Of a stretch of DNA of 64,000 bases, positions 51,925 through 60,685 are shown piece after piece. Position numbers and translations under genes: made by a program. The DNA is taken from NCBI RefSeq assembly GCF_000685035.1, contig NZ_BAYB01000009.1, forward strand, positions 62,001-126,000, read 5' to 3'. The stretch is from Paraburkholderia ferrariae NBRC 106233 (lineage in GTDB: Bacteria; Pseudomonadota; Gammaproteobacteria; Burkholderiales; Burkholderiaceae). The first letter of the stretch is position 1; each line of letters starts with the position of its first letter. Below the pieces are notes generated by a model. That model did no database searches. It saw only the letters and a list, made by a program, of their open reading frames with translations, and had not been told where the DNA came from.

Positions 51925-51972
51925 TTGCCCCGAACGTTTGCTGAACGAATTCAACCTTACTGGAGCAGAACC

Positions 51973-52722
51973 ATGAGCACCGCACCCGTTGTTTTGATTA
52001 CCGGCGCCCTTACCGGCATCGGCCGCGCCACCGCCCTCGCCTATGCCCGCGACAAGGCCAGCGTCGTCGTCTCGGGCCGCCGCGACGAAGCCGGCCGCGC
52101 GCTGGCCGAGGAAATGCGCGCGCTGGGCGCGCAAGCCGAATACATTCGCGCCGACGTCAGCAAGGAAGACGACGTGCGCGCGCTCGTCGAACGCACGGTC
52201 GAGCGCTTCGGCCGCCTCGACATCGCCGTCAATGCCGCTGGCGCCGAGGGTGAATCGGGCCCGGTCACGGAGCAGACGCCCGAGCGCTACGCCGCCGTGT
52301 TCGACGCCAACGTGCTGGGCACGCTGCTCGCCATGAAGCACGAACTGCGCGCCATGACGGCGCAGGGCAGCGGCAGCGTCGTCAACGTGTCCTCGACGAT
52401 GGGCTCGCGCGGCGCCCCGAATGTCTCGTTGTACGTGGCCAGCAAGCACGCTGTGGAGGGCCTCACGAAGTCGGCCGCGCTCGAAGCGGCGCCGTTCGGC
52501 GTGCGCGTGAACGCCGTGGCGCCGGGCCCCGTGGAGACCGCCATGCTCGACCGCTTCACGCTGAACCCCGAGCGCAAGGCAGCCCTGCTCGCGAACGTGC
52601 CGCTCAAGCGCGCGGGCACCCCCGAGGAAATCGCGGATGCGATCCGCTTCGTCGGCTCGCATGCCGCCAGCTTCATGACGGGGGAGGTCCTGCGCGTGAA
52701 CGGCGGCCGCACCGCGGCGTGA
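51973..52722 (+). CDS. SDR oxidoreductase (third)
   Basis: 249 residues from ATG 51973. Classical SDR with TGALTGIGRATALAYARDKASVVVSGRRDEAG, the arginines after strand 2 implying NADPH, then NAAGAEG, NVSSTMGS, YVASKHAVEGL and GEVLRVNGG. It is less related to SDR 1 and SDR 2 than they are to each other. It lies 48 bp after DUF427. Confidence 0.9.
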   Translation: MSTAPVVLITGALTGIGRATALAYARDKASVVVSGRRDEAGRALAEEMRALGAQAEYIRADVSKEDDVRALVERTVERFGRLDIAVNAAGAEGESGPVTEQTPERYAAVFDANVLGTLLAMKHELRAMTAQGSGSVVNVSSTMGSRGAPNVSLYVASKHAVEGLTKSAALEAAPFGVRVNAVAPGPVETAMLDRFTLNPERKAALLANVPLKRAGTPEEIADAIRFVGSHAASFMTGEVLRVNGGRTAA

Positions 52723-52747
52723 CTGCCGAGCCCTGCCGGAGCCGATC

Positions 52748-53068
52748 ATGATCTACGAGATTCGCACCTATACGTTCAAGCCGCTGCGCGCGGCGGACTG
52801 GCTCGCGCTCTACCGCGAGGAGGGCCTGCCGCTGCAACAGGAACTGCTGGGCAAGCTGGTGGGCTTCTTCACGACCGAGATAGGCGATCTGAGCCAGATC
52901 GTGCATATCTGGGCCTACGAGAGCCTCGACGACCGCCTCGCGCGCCGCGACCGCATGGCAGCCGACAGCCGCTGGCAGGTTTTCGGCGCCAAGGTGAAAG
53001 CGCTCGACATTCTCGTCGCGATGGAGTCGCGCCTCATGCGTCCCACCGACTTTTCGCCGCTGCAGTAG
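52748..53068 (+). CDS. NIPSNAP family protein
   Basis: 106 residues. Features: MIYEIRTYTFKPLRAADWLALYREEGLP, LVGFFTTEIGDLSQIVHIWAYESLDDRLARRDRMAADSRWQVFGAKV. NIPSNAP proteins adopt a dimeric ferredoxin-like fold, often found next to catabolic enzymes, with no settled activity. It follows SDR 3 by 25 bp. Confidence 0.92.
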   Translation: MIYEIRTYTFKPLRAADWLALYREEGLPLQQELLGKLVGFFTTEIGDLSQIVHIWAYESLDDRLARRDRMAADSRWQVFGAKVKALDILVAMESRLMRPTDFSPLQ

Positions 53069-53128
53069 CGGCCCCTGCAATCGATCGCGCGGCGTCGCTT
53101 GCCGCGCCCTTTCGAAAAGGTCATCGCC

Positions 53129-53623
53129 ATGTCCGCCCCACAATTCGACGCACTTCCCGCCGCGCTCAAAAGCGTGCAGGTTCGCCCCCTCTTCGTCCTG
53201 CACCTCGACGTCAAGCCGATCGAGATCGTCGGCCAGACGCCAGGCGCGTTCCGGCGCGTCGGAATCGTCCCGTCCGGCACGTTCGCGGGCGAACGCCTGG
53301 CCGGTGTCGTGCTCGACGGCAGCAACGACTGGCAAACCGTGCGTAGCGACGGCAGCACGCGGCTCGACGTCCGGCTTCTCCTGCGCACCGACGACGGCAC
53401 GAACATCCTCATGTCGTATCAAGGCATCCGCTACGGCGAGGCCGATGTGCTGCGGCGCCTCGACAACGGCGAACCGGTCGATCCCGCGCGCTACTACTTC
53501 CGCATCAACCCGGTGTTCGAGGCGCCCTCGGGCAAATACGAGTGGCTCAATCGCGTGATCGCCGTGGGAACCGGCCACCGCTTCCCGGATGGCCCGGTCT
53601 ACAGTGTTTTTGAAGTGCTCTGA
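53129..53623 (+). CDS. DUF3237 protein
   Basis: 164 residues from ATG 53129 (AAAGG upstream). It matches DUF3237: VRPLFVLHLDVKPIEIVGQTPGAFRRVGIVPSGTFAGERLAGVVLDGSNDWQTVRSDGSTRLDVRLLLRTDDGTNILMSYQGI. The family has a beta-barrel fold and is often found beside aromatic-compound or steroid breakdown genes. It is the probable last gene of the module 2 transcript. Confidence 0.9.
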   Translation: MSAPQFDALPAALKSVQVRPLFVLHLDVKPIEIVGQTPGAFRRVGIVPSGTFAGERLAGVVLDGSNDWQTVRSDGSTRLDVRLLLRTDDGTNILMSYQGIRYGEADVLRRLDNGEPVDPARYYFRINPVFEAPSGKYEWLNRVIAVGTGHRFPDGPVYSVFEVL

Positions 53624-53910
53624 GCCGTTTCGTTGCGGATTCCCTCCACTGCCTGCGCCGGCGCTGCGCTGTCGTGAGCCTCACCCGGCGGCGCAGCGAC
53701 TCGCCGCCTTTTCCGCGTATTCCGCGGAGGGGCGGCGCCCACCCTCAAGTCTTGCCGCTCGCCTGCCGTTATCCATTTTGAATCGTTGTCTGCCGCAACG
53801 GCGGCGCCGAAGCTTTCTTTTCGCTCTCACGGAAAGCTCAAGGTGTGCCAGGATGCGCATATCCGTGCGGCGCGTCCGGCGCCGCCCACCGCCCCTTACA
53901 TCCAACCGAC

Positions 53911-55428
53911 ATGCAACAAGGCACTCAGGCCACCGCCGCCAGCTTCGCCACGATGGGCGTCGATCTGCTCGCTTTTTTCGATGTGACGCCAACGTCTCTA
54001 TGGCTCGAGGACTATAGCCAGTTGCACGCGCTGTTCGAGCGCTGGCGCGCCGCCGGCGTCACGGATATCCGCCGCTACCTGGAAGAAGAACCGCACCGCG
54101 TAGCCGAATGTTCGGCCTGCATCCGCGTGCTCAAGGTCAACCGCCACACGCTGCAGATGTACGGCGCGCGCGACTACGAAGAGCTCGCCCGGCATCTGGG
54201 CTCGGTGCTGCGCGACGACATGTTCCAGGCCCACGTGGGCGAACTCGAACAGATGTGGGCCGGCCACGCCACGTTCCAGAGCCAGAGCGTGAACTATGCG
54301 CTCGATGGCCGGCGCATGGACATCCTGCTGCGCGGCGTGATCCTGCCGGGCCACGAGCACGACTGGAGCCGCGTGCTGGTCGCCATCGAAGACGTCTCCG
54401 CGCTGGAGGAAGCACGCCATCGCGCGACGGCGAACCAGCAGTACGCGCTCGGCATTTTCGAGCACGCACCAGTTTCGCTCTGGGTCGAGAATTTTTCGGC
54501 CATCCGCCAGTTGCTGGAAGACGTGCGCATGCAGGGCATCGTCGATTTCCGCACGTTCACCGACGTGCACCCCGAATTCGTCGAACGCTGCATGAGCGAA
54601 ATCCAGGTGCTGGATATCAACCACTACACGCTCGGCATGTTCCGCGCGCCGGACAAGGCCACGCTGCTCGCCCGCCTGCCCGACGTGTTCCGCGACGAAA
54701 TGCGCCCGCATTTTCGCGAGCAGTTGCTCGATCTGTGGGAGGGGCGCCTCTTCCACCAGCGCGAGGTGGTCAACTACGCGCTCGACGGCAGCGAAGTGAA
54801 CGTGCATCTGCAGTTTTCGGTGTTTCCGGGCCACGAGGAGCAATGGGATCTCGTGCTGCTCGCGCTCACCGACATCACGGCGCGCAAAAAAGCGGAGGCC
54901 TACCTCGAATTCCTCGGCAAGCACGACGTGCTGACGAAGCTGAAGAATCGCTCGTTCTATGTGGACGAACTGAACCGTCTTCAGCGCAAGGGCCCGTTCC
55001 CGGTGAGCGCCATCGTGCTCGACATGGACAACCTGAAGATGGTCAACGACCAGTTGGGGCATGCGGCCGGCGACGCGCTGCTGCGCCGCGCGGGCGAGGC
55101 GCTTGCCAAGGCGATCCAGAAACCGTATCAGGCCGCGCGCATAGGCGGCGACGAGTTCGCGGTGCTGATGCCGGGCGCAGACGAACGCGACGTGGAAGTG
55201 GTGGCCGAAAGCATCGGCAAGCTCGTGGATCTGAACAACCAGTTCTATGGCGGTCCGGCGCTCAGCTTTTCGCTGGGCTGCGCGACCTGCGAGGAAGGCG
55301 AAAGCGTCGAGGCGATGCTGCGCGAGGCGGATGTTGCGATGTATGACGCCAAACGGCGCCGCAACGAACTCAAGCCTGCCGTTCAAAATGGAGCGCATGG
55401 CGCCGCCACGCAGGCGGACGATATGTGA
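53911..55428 (+). CDS. Diguanylate cyclase with tandem PAS-like sensors
   Basis: 505 residues from ATG 53911. Two similar sensor units, about residues 28-190 and 195-340, each begin with SLW[LV]E and repeat G[IV].D.R......P..V..C...I.VL..N..TL.M. A GGDEF domain follows with the active motif GGDEF at 412-416. The product inhibition site RxxD, expected a few residues before the motif, is not present. It should make cyclic di-GMP from GTP. No membrane segment is seen, so it is cytoplasmic. The 287 bp before it hold no gene. Confidence 0.9.
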   Translation: MQQGTQATAASFATMGVDLLAFFDVTPTSLWLEDYSQLHALFERWRAAGVTDIRRYLEEEPHRVAECSACIRVLKVNRHTLQMYGARDYEELARHLGSVLRDDMFQAHVGELEQMWAGHATFQSQSVNYALDGRRMDILLRGVILPGHEHDWSRVLVAIEDVSALEEARHRATANQQYALGIFEHAPVSLWVENFSAIRQLLEDVRMQGIVDFRTFTDVHPEFVERCMSEIQVLDINHYTLGMFRAPDKATLLARLPDVFRDEMRPHFREQLLDLWEGRLFHQREVVNYALDGSEVNVHLQFSVFPGHEEQWDLVLLALTDITARKKAEAYLEFLGKHDVLTKLKNRSFYVDELNRLQRKGPFPVSAIVLDMDNLKMVNDQLGHAAGDALLRRAGEALAKAIQKPYQAARIGGDEFAVLMPGADERDVEVVAESIGKLVDLNNQFYGGPALSFSLGCATCEEGESVEAMLREADVAMYDAKRRRNELKPAVQNGAHGAATQADDM

Positions 55429-55604
55429 ATCTCGCAGGGCTGCGGAGGGAAAACGGCGGAACGGAGAGACCGCGCCAGACGTCTTCGATTGATTCGGACG
55501 CCGATATAATGCGGTTGACGCGTCAATACGCCGGGACACCGCGCCCGACTACGACGGGCCGCTCGTGTTCGGCCATGCTCGACGATCCGCCGGCGGCACC
55601 GGCA

Positions 55605-55623
55605 CCGCGCGCGAAGCGCGCGG
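55605..55623 (-). terminator. GC-rich hairpin after the HU gene
   Basis: CCGCGCGC (55605-55612) and GCGCGCGG (55616-55623) pair around GAA. It lies 46 bp beyond the HU stop on the minus strand. A second imperfect hairpin lies between it and the stop. No T-run, so its role as terminator is uncertain. The rest of 55429-55668 is otherwise empty. Confidence 0.4.
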
Positions 55624-55668
55624 CTACCAGCGGCACGCCTGATGGCAGGCGCGCCGGAGCAAACGGCA

Positions 55669-55944
55669 TCAGGCGTTGACAGCGTCCTTGAAAGCCTTGC
55701 CAGCCGTGAACTTCACCGTCTTGGCCGCAGCGATCTGGATTTCCGCACCCGTAGCCGGGTTACGGCCCACGCGCGCGGCACGCTGGCCGGTCGAGAACGA
55801 ACCGAAGCCGACGAGCTGCACGGAATCGCCCGCAGTGACCGTGCGCGTCACGACTTCGAGAATCGCGTCGATAGCGGCGCCGGTGGCTGCCTTGGTCTCG
55901 CCCGTGCTTGCGGCGACTGCGTCAATGAGTTCCTGTTTGTTCAT
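55669..55944 (-). CDS. hup: HU-family DNA-binding protein
   Basis: 91 residues, the normal HU length: [36 protein letters not shown], the family line [46 protein letters not shown]. It bends and compacts DNA as a dimer. GGTAGCAGATGAAC gives a weak ribosome site. It is a single gene; the neighbouring 267 bp upstream (55945-56211) hold its promoter and nothing else I can name. Confidence 0.95.
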   Translation of the reverse strand: MNKQELIDAVAASTGETKAATGAAIDAILEVVTRTVTAGDSVQLVGFGSFSTGQRAARVGRNPATGAEIQIAAAKTVKFTAGKAFKDAVNA

Positions 55945-56211
55945 CTGCTACCTGTGTTGAGTTGAGAAAACCTGCATACCCTACCTCACGCGGGCGAAAC
56001 AGGCAAATCGGGTTGCATATCGATACGCGTCTTTCGCCCGCCCGGCACGGCTTTTGCGCGCGCCTTACAACGCATTTCGGCGTGCCACAGAGGAATAACA
56101 CAAGATCGTGTCAGCGTGTCGGCGAAATGTCCGGTTGCGCTAACTCACTGGCCAGGAACGATTTATGCGCTCATTCAGGCATGAAAAGCTGACATTGCGC
56201 ACTGCCGCAAC

Positions 56212-57558
56212 TTACAGGAACCAGCGATATTCCCGGCTGCCGATCTCGTTCATGAAGTCCAGATGGTCCTGACGCTTGTTTTCGCAATACACCATCACGA
56301 AATCTTCGCCCAGGCCCTCGCGTACCGCCGGATGCTCGCGCATGGCGGCCACGGCCCCGAGCATGTCGCCCGGAAAGGCGATACCGCTCGAGCGATCTTC
56401 GTTGAGCGGCGCGATCGGTTCGCGGCCCGCGTCCAGACCGTGCTCGATGCCGGTCAGGATCGCGGCAAGCACGAGATAAGGATTGGCGTCGGCACCCGCC
56501 AGACGATGCTCGATACGCAGGTTCGCGTCGTCCGATTCGGGAATGCGGATGCACGCATCGCGATCTTCGAAACCCCAGCTTGCCCGGCTCGCGGCGTTCA
56601 CCATGGCGCCGTAGCGGCGAAACGCGTTGTGATTGGGCGCGAAAATCGGCATGCAATGCGGCAGCAGCGCAAGACACCCCGCCACCGCGTGACGCAACGC
56701 CCGCTTGCCGTTTGCCGCCAGCACGTTGTGTCCGGCCTTGTCGTACAGGCTCACGTGAACGTGCATGCCGCTGCCCGGGGCGTCGAGCCAGGGCTTCGAC
56801 ATGAAGCTCGCCCGATAGCCGTGGCTCATGGCCACACCGCGCGTGCTGCGGCAGAACAGTGCCGACCAGTCGGCGGCACGCAGGCCGTCGTCGCAATGGC
56901 CGAAGTTGATCTCGAACTGGCCCGGCCCGAGCTCCGCAGTGATCACCGTGGCATCCACGCCCTGCTCGCGCGCGGTTTCGACCATGTCGTGCAGCACGCT
57001 CGAGAAACGCGAGAGGCGCTCGATATGCATGTTTGCCTGATCGTCTTCGTCGTCGCAGAACGGATCGCGTGCATGCGCCGGCAAGCCGTTCTTGAGCTTC
57101 GCGTCGAACAGATAAAACTCCAGTTCGAAGGCCACCACGGGACGCATGCCGCGCCTGGCGAAGCGCTCCAGCACCCGCGCGAGCACCTCGCGCGGCTCGA
57201 AGCCGATGGGCGTGGGCGTGCCGTCCGAGGTAATCAGCATCTGGCCCAGCGGCGCCTTTTCCCAGCGCACCCGCTTGAGCGTGCCCGGCACGAGTCGGCG
57301 CGTGGCGTCGGGGTCGCCGTCGTGAAAGCAGTAGCGGCCGATCGGGTAAACGCCCCCCTGGGTGCCGAGCAGCACACAGTTCTGCGGCAGCTTCAGGAGC
57401 GAGCCGGCCGCGACCTTTTCGAGCATCGCGATGGGATAGCGTTTGCCGTAGAAATGCCCCGGAATATCGAGGCAAATCAGATCGACATAGCCTACATCGG
57501 GATGCGCCTCGCGAAACGCACGCACTTCGCTGACGAGATCGACTGCGGAAGATGTCAC
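56212..57558 (-). CDS. puuA: Glutamine-synthetase-like, gamma-glutamylputrescine synthetase type
   Basis: 448 residues of the class-I GS fold. It has an N-terminal beta-grasp part (DVGYVDLICLDIPGHFYGKRYP) and the catalytic part with ELEFYLFD, EQGVDATVITAELGPGQFEINFGH, GSGMHVHVSLYD and EHRLAGADANPYLVLAAILTG. It belongs with PuuA and other polyamine or amine glutamyl ligases rather than GlnA, supported by the PuuB-type oxidase and PuuR-type regulator upstream. It would join glutamate to an amine using ATP. Confidence 0.85.
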   Translation of the reverse strand: MTSSAVDLVSEVRAFREAHPDVGYVDLICLDIPGHFYGKRYPIAMLEKVAAGSLLKLPQNCVLLGTQGGVYPIGRYCFHDGDPDATRRLVPGTLKRVRWEKAPLGQMLITSDGTPTPIGFEPREVLARVLERFARRGMRPVVAFELEFYLFDAKLKNGLPAHARDPFCDDEDDQANMHIERLSRFSSVLHDMVETAREQGVDATVITAELGPGQFEINFGHCDDGLRAADWSALFCRSTRGVAMSHGYRASFMSKPWLDAPGSGMHVHVSLYDKAGHNVLAANGKRALRHAVAGCLALLPHCMPIFAPNHNAFRRYGAMVNAASRASWGFEDRDACIRIPESDDANLRIEHRLAGADANPYLVLAAILTGIEHGLDAGREPIAPLNEDRSSGIAFPGDMLGAVAAMREHPAVREGLGEDFVMVYCENKRQDHLDFMNEIGSREYRWFL

Positions 57559-57684
57559 GGTAAAGTCCTCGGTTGCGCAACAGACTACGGTTGATATTTT
57601 TAGTTATGGACTACTGATCGACTGGGCGATCCTCTCGGGTTCCGCACCGCACCTCGCAACGCGCAGCGCGCGACCTCTACGGCA

Positions 57685-58242
57685 TCAGGTAAATACCCAA
57701 AGCACGCGCGCGGGCTTGTCGCCGAGATTCGCATAGCTGAAGCGACGCCGCGCGGGTAGCTGGAAGCTGTCGTTGGGCCGCAGCGTAACGGGCTCGTCCT
57801 CGCCGTCCAGCCAGATCGTCAGCTCGCCTTCCAGCACGAAACCGCCCTGTTCGTCGCTGTCGTCCACCGGACGGTCGCCGTTCGTGGCGCCCGGTTCCAG
57901 CAGACTCTCCAGCATCGAAAAGCGCGACGACATGCCAGGCGACACCAGCACGTCGGTAATGCCGCCCGCGTAATAGAGAACGCGCCGCTCGCCCGGACGC
58001 GTGACCCACGGCAGCGCGCGCGGCTTGCTCACGCTGTAGAAATAGGTGGTGGGCGTCTGCAGCGCCTCGCCGATGGCGGTGAGGTCCGTGACCGTGGGGC
58101 GCGAGAGCCCGCGCTCCACCTGCGAAAGAAAACCCACCGACCGCCCAATGCGCTTCGCGAGTTCGGCAAGCGTCACCTTCTTGTGCTTGCGCAGATCGCG
58201 AATCAGGATCGCCAGGCCTTCTATCTCTTCGTCTTTGTCCAT
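57685..58242 (-). CDS. puuR: XRE-cupin regulator, PuuR type
   Basis: 185 residues. An XRE helix-turn-helix (LAILIRDLRKHKKVTLAELAKRIGRSVGFLSQVERGLSRPTVTDL) is followed by a C-terminal cupin (NGDRPVDDSDEQGGFVLEGELTIWLDGEDEPVTLRPNDSFQLPARRRFSYANLGDKPARVLWVFT). This matches PuuR, which represses the putrescine genes and is released by putrescine. It lies between the oxidase gene (12 bp gap) and the synthetase (126 bp gap). Confidence 0.87.
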   Translation of the reverse strand: MDKDEEIEGLAILIRDLRKHKKVTLAELAKRIGRSVGFLSQVERGLSRPTVTDLTAIGEALQTPTTYFYSVSKPRALPWVTRPGERRVLYYAGGITDVLVSPGMSSRFSMLESLLEPGATNGDRPVDDSDEQGGFVLEGELTIWLDGEDEPVTLRPNDSFQLPARRRFSYANLGDKPARVLWVFT

Positions 58243-58254
58243 TTCGATGCCCCG

Positions 58255-59544
58255 TCACACGACGTCGCGAAGCCGATACCACAGCTTGCCGAGCGCCTCG
58301 ATCGGCGCGGCGAACCCTTCGCCGCCCGGAAAGGGCGGATTATGAATGCCCTGGTAAAGCGCGAGCAGGCAGTCGTCGCCGAGAATCGCGTCGGTGACGG
58401 CGCGCGCCGCCGCCAGCGTCGGCAGCACGCCGTGGCCGGAAAAACCTTGCAGCCAGTAGCGCTGCCCCTTGCGGCCCACGTCCGGCGTGCGCCGGATGCT
58501 GATGTCGATGTGGCCGCCCCAGGCATACTCCAGTTCGACGCCGCGCAATTGCGGAAAAGCGCGCTCGAGGCTCGGGCGTATGGAGGCGCCGATGTCCTTC
58601 GGAATGCCGCCGAGATACGTGCAGGCGCCGCCGAACAGGAGGCGATGATCCGGGCTCAAGCGGAAATAGTCGGGCACGAACTGGTTGTCGATCACGCAAC
58701 TATTGCGCGGCAGGAGCGACTTCGCGAGCGCAGGGTCGAGCGGACGTGTCGCGACCTGATAGGTGCCGACGGGCAGCACGCGCCGCGCGAGATCGCGGTC
58801 GAGCTGGTCGATATAGGCGTTGCACGCGAGCACGAGGGTGTCGGCCCGCACCGTGCCGTCGCTCGTGTTCACGACGAAACCGGAGTCGGTCTCGCGCCAC
58901 GCGAGCACGCGGCTCTGTTCGAAGATCCGGCCGCCGGCGCGCTCGATGGCATCCGCGAGACCGAGCGCCAGCTTCAGCGGATTCAGGTGCCCGGCCTCGG
59001 GATCGTAGAGCGCTGCGCGATAGCGCGGGCTACCCACCCATTCGGGCATCTCCGCTTCGGGAATGAAGCGCAGCTTGTCGTAACCCCACTTGTGAACGGC
59101 TTCGTCGCGCGCCTCCTGGAGCATGGCAACGCGGCTGGACTTCACGGCCGTCCACAGGCTGCCCGGCCGGTAATCGACTTCAAAACCGTGCCGCGCCGGC
59201 AGTTCGCGCACTTCGGCGGCGGCCCAGCACATGCTCTCCCACAGTTGCCGCGTGCGTTCGACGCCCAGCGAACGTTCGAGCGGGCCCATGTCGCACGACC
59301 AGCCGAGCAGCGCCTGGCCGCCGTTGCGCCCGGAGGCTGCCCAGGCCACCCGGCTTGCCTCCAGCAACGCGACGCGCTTGCCCGCGAGCGCGAGCCGCAG
59401 CGCCGAATGCAGGCCGCTGAAGCCGCCGCCGACAATGACGACATCGACGTTGCAATCGGCCGCAAGCGGCGCGCGCTCGGGCAGCGCGCCCGGCAAGGTG
59501 CGCGCGTAATAACTTTCTACGTGTTGCCTCGATTCGACGAACAT
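58255..59544 (-). CDS. puuB: FAD amine oxidase, gamma-glutamylputrescine oxidase type
   Basis: 429 residues from ATG 59544. An earlier ATG (59580) would put the start on the other side of a palindrome, and the chosen start puts the SYYA motif near the N-terminus as in E. coli PuuB. Features: VDVVIVGGGFSGLHSALRLA, SGRNGGQALLG, GHLNPLKLALGLADAIERAGGRIFE and QGFSGHGVLPTLAAARAV. It oxidises the glutamylated amine to an aldehyde, giving ammonia and H2O2. Confidence 0.87.
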   Translation of the reverse strand: MFVESRQHVESYYARTLPGALPERAPLAADCNVDVVIVGGGFSGLHSALRLALAGKRVALLEASRVAWAASGRNGGQALLGWSCDMGPLERSLGVERTRQLWESMCWAAAEVRELPARHGFEVDYRPGSLWTAVKSSRVAMLQEARDEAVHKWGYDKLRFIPEAEMPEWVGSPRYRAALYDPEAGHLNPLKLALGLADAIERAGGRIFEQSRVLAWRETDSGFVVNTSDGTVRADTLVLACNAYIDQLDRDLARRVLPVGTYQVATRPLDPALAKSLLPRNSCVIDNQFVPDYFRLSPDHRLLFGGACTYLGGIPKDIGASIRPSLERAFPQLRGVELEYAWGGHIDISIRRTPDVGRKGQRYWLQGFSGHGVLPTLAAARAVTDAILGDDCLLALYQGIHNPPFPGGEGFAAPIEALGKLWYRLRDVV

Positions 59545-59554
59545 GGCGACGTCT

Positions 59555-59568
59555 GTGAAAATATTCAC
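59555..59568. promoter_or_regulatory. CRP-like palindrome before puuB
   Basis: GTGAAAATATTCAC is an inverted repeat with GTGAA and TTCAC arms. Read with one more base it is TGTGA-N6-TCACG, one base from a CRP consensus. It lies 11 bp before the chosen puuB start. More GTGAA/TTTCA half-sites lie at 59576-59612. Confidence 0.5.
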
Positions 59569-59929
59569 GGTTAATTTCATGAAAAATTACCATGACAATT
59601 TCACAGAGGCAAGTCGTCGTATTGTGCGGCGCAACAGAGGTGTGACGCGAGTCACTGGGCACAGCGCCAGCGTCCGAGGAACTAAATCCTCCTCATTTTT
59701 CGTCTGAAACTGCGCCGATTGACATTTGGCAGACCGGAACTAAAGGTTCCCCATGTCTGCCGCAGGCGGAAACCCTTGATCGCGGCCCATTCTCCATCGG
59801 TCATGTCGGCGGGGTAACGCTTCGCCTTCTTTGCCGGATTTGCCTGGCAATCCTGATGTTCTTTTTTCCACCTCCTGCATTTAAACCACATCCAGGATTC
59901 ATTTTCAAACATGCTCTGAGACCAAGACG
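59569..59929. other. 361-bp region with a transposase remnant
   Basis: Beyond the puuB palindrome there is no intact gene. The only recognisable part is the IS5-type remnant described below. GC content falls here compared with the rest of the window, marking the start of the atypical segment that runs to the window end. Confidence 0.45.
59740..59819 (-). pseudogene. IS5-family transposase N-terminal remnant
   Basis: On the minus strand RYPADMTDGEWAAI (from 59819) matches the start of IS5-type transposases (YPSDLTDEEWALI). A shift into another frame continues as FPPAADMG, like the PPL-PP-AGRPR part that follows in intact copies. So it is a short, frameshifted remnant. No terminal repeats were found. 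Confidence 0.6.
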
Positions 59930-60178
59930 ATGAATGCGAGCTACGAGACGTTCACCGAGCTTAACGTCGAAGTGGAGGGCTTGCCCTTCATTGGCCGTTA
60001 TCGGGTGATGTACGGGACGGTAATCGTCTATTTCGGAAGCGAAATCATGCAGTCGTCTGGCATCCGGGTCATTCGGACCCTCCGCGTATTCCCGTGTGCA
60101 CCGCTCATGGATTCGCCTGATCTTCATCCCATAATCTACTTCGGCTCGGCCGCCTCAGCGGGATGTTCTGTCCAGTGA
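59930..60178 (+). CDS. Hypothetical small protein
   Basis: 82 residues. The first half, ETFTELNVEVEGLPFIGRYRVMYGTVIVYFGSE, resembles a small uncharacterised protein found in Burkholderia genomes with a short beta-rich sequence GRYRVM.GTVIVYY. The second half does not follow that pattern and may result from a frameshift. It starts 18 bp after an AGACC-rich patch with no good ribosome site. Coding status is uncertain. Confidence 0.45.
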   Translation: MNASYETFTELNVEVEGLPFIGRYRVMYGTVIVYFGSEIMQSSGIRVIRTLRVFPCAPLMDSPDLHPIIYFGSAASAGCSVQ

Positions 60179-60190
60179 AATTGCCACGAC

Positions 60191-60412
60191 CTATTTCCGG
60201 TCTTTCAGAAACGCCCGCCCGGCAGCCGTAATCGTAATGCTGGAGCGCGCGCCCGACGGGTAGCTCACAAAACCAGCACCGATCAGCTCCCGGGTAACCG
60301 ACCAGCCGAGCGCCGGCGCGTCTCTCCCGTAGCGAACTTCGGCGAGGCGTTCCAGCGCCCAGATTGAGGACGCGGATATGGTTCGCTCGTTTAGCTTATC
60401 GTTGTCGTTCAT
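60191..60412 (-). CDS. Hypothetical small protein, third gene of HPr-like operon
   Basis: 73 residues: MNDNDKLNERTISASSIWALERLAE, then GWSVTRELIGAGFVSYPSGARSSITITAAGRAFLKDRK. The second part has the look of a winged helix (ITAAGRAFL). Its start overlaps the stop of the HPr-like gene by 4 bp, so they are coupled. No family recognised. Confidence 0.6.
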   Translation of the reverse strand: MNDNDKLNERTISASSIWALERLAEVRYGRDAPALGWSVTRELIGAGFVSYPSGARSSITITAAGRAFLKDRK

Positions 60413-60669
60413 CGTTTCTCCAAAGAATCAACAGCTTGAAGTGCCGCGTCTTCATCCGGGGCCGCGACCCGCACTTGCACGGCAGTCCCGCTGCGCACCC
60501 GTAACGCGTCAATTGCCATGCCGTCCTTCGCGTTAGCACGGCGCCCGCTCCCGGTCAGCAGGATGTCGCTCTCGAAGCGGCGTGCCACATTGACAACCGC
60601 GTCCCGGGTAGCTCGTGGCCCATTCCGGTTCCACCCAGAACCCGCTTCGAAATCCACAACGGTTGCCAT
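60409..60669 (-). CDS. HPr-like protein lacking the phosphorylatable histidine
   Basis: 86 residues, the length of HPr. From residue 29 it aligns with HPr: ARRFESDILLTGSGRRANAKDGMAIDALRVRSGTAVQVRVAAPDEDAALQAVDSLEKR against [30 protein letters not shown] in type. The active-site GLH[AT]RP is replaced by NGPRAT, and the whole protein has no histidine. The regulatory Ser46 position is aspartate. It therefore cannot work as a PTS phosphocarrier. It starts 16 bp after the gene upstream and overlaps the gene downstream. Confidence 0.7.
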   Translation of the reverse strand: MATVVDFEAGSGWNRNGPRATRDAVVNVARRFESDILLTGSGRRANAKDGMAIDALRVRSGTAVQVRVAAPDEDAALQAVDSLEKR

Positions 60670-60685
60670 GTTCTTTTTCAGAACC

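Noticed and set aside
53624-53910. Cyclic di-GMP riboswitch before the diguanylate cyclase.
   Set aside because: I looked for GEMM-type conserved segments and paired loops; only GC-rich short hairpins are present.
59801-60127. 108-residue minus-strand frame.
   Set aside because: It has no ribosome site, no family pattern, and overlaps the transposase remnant and the small plus-strand gene.
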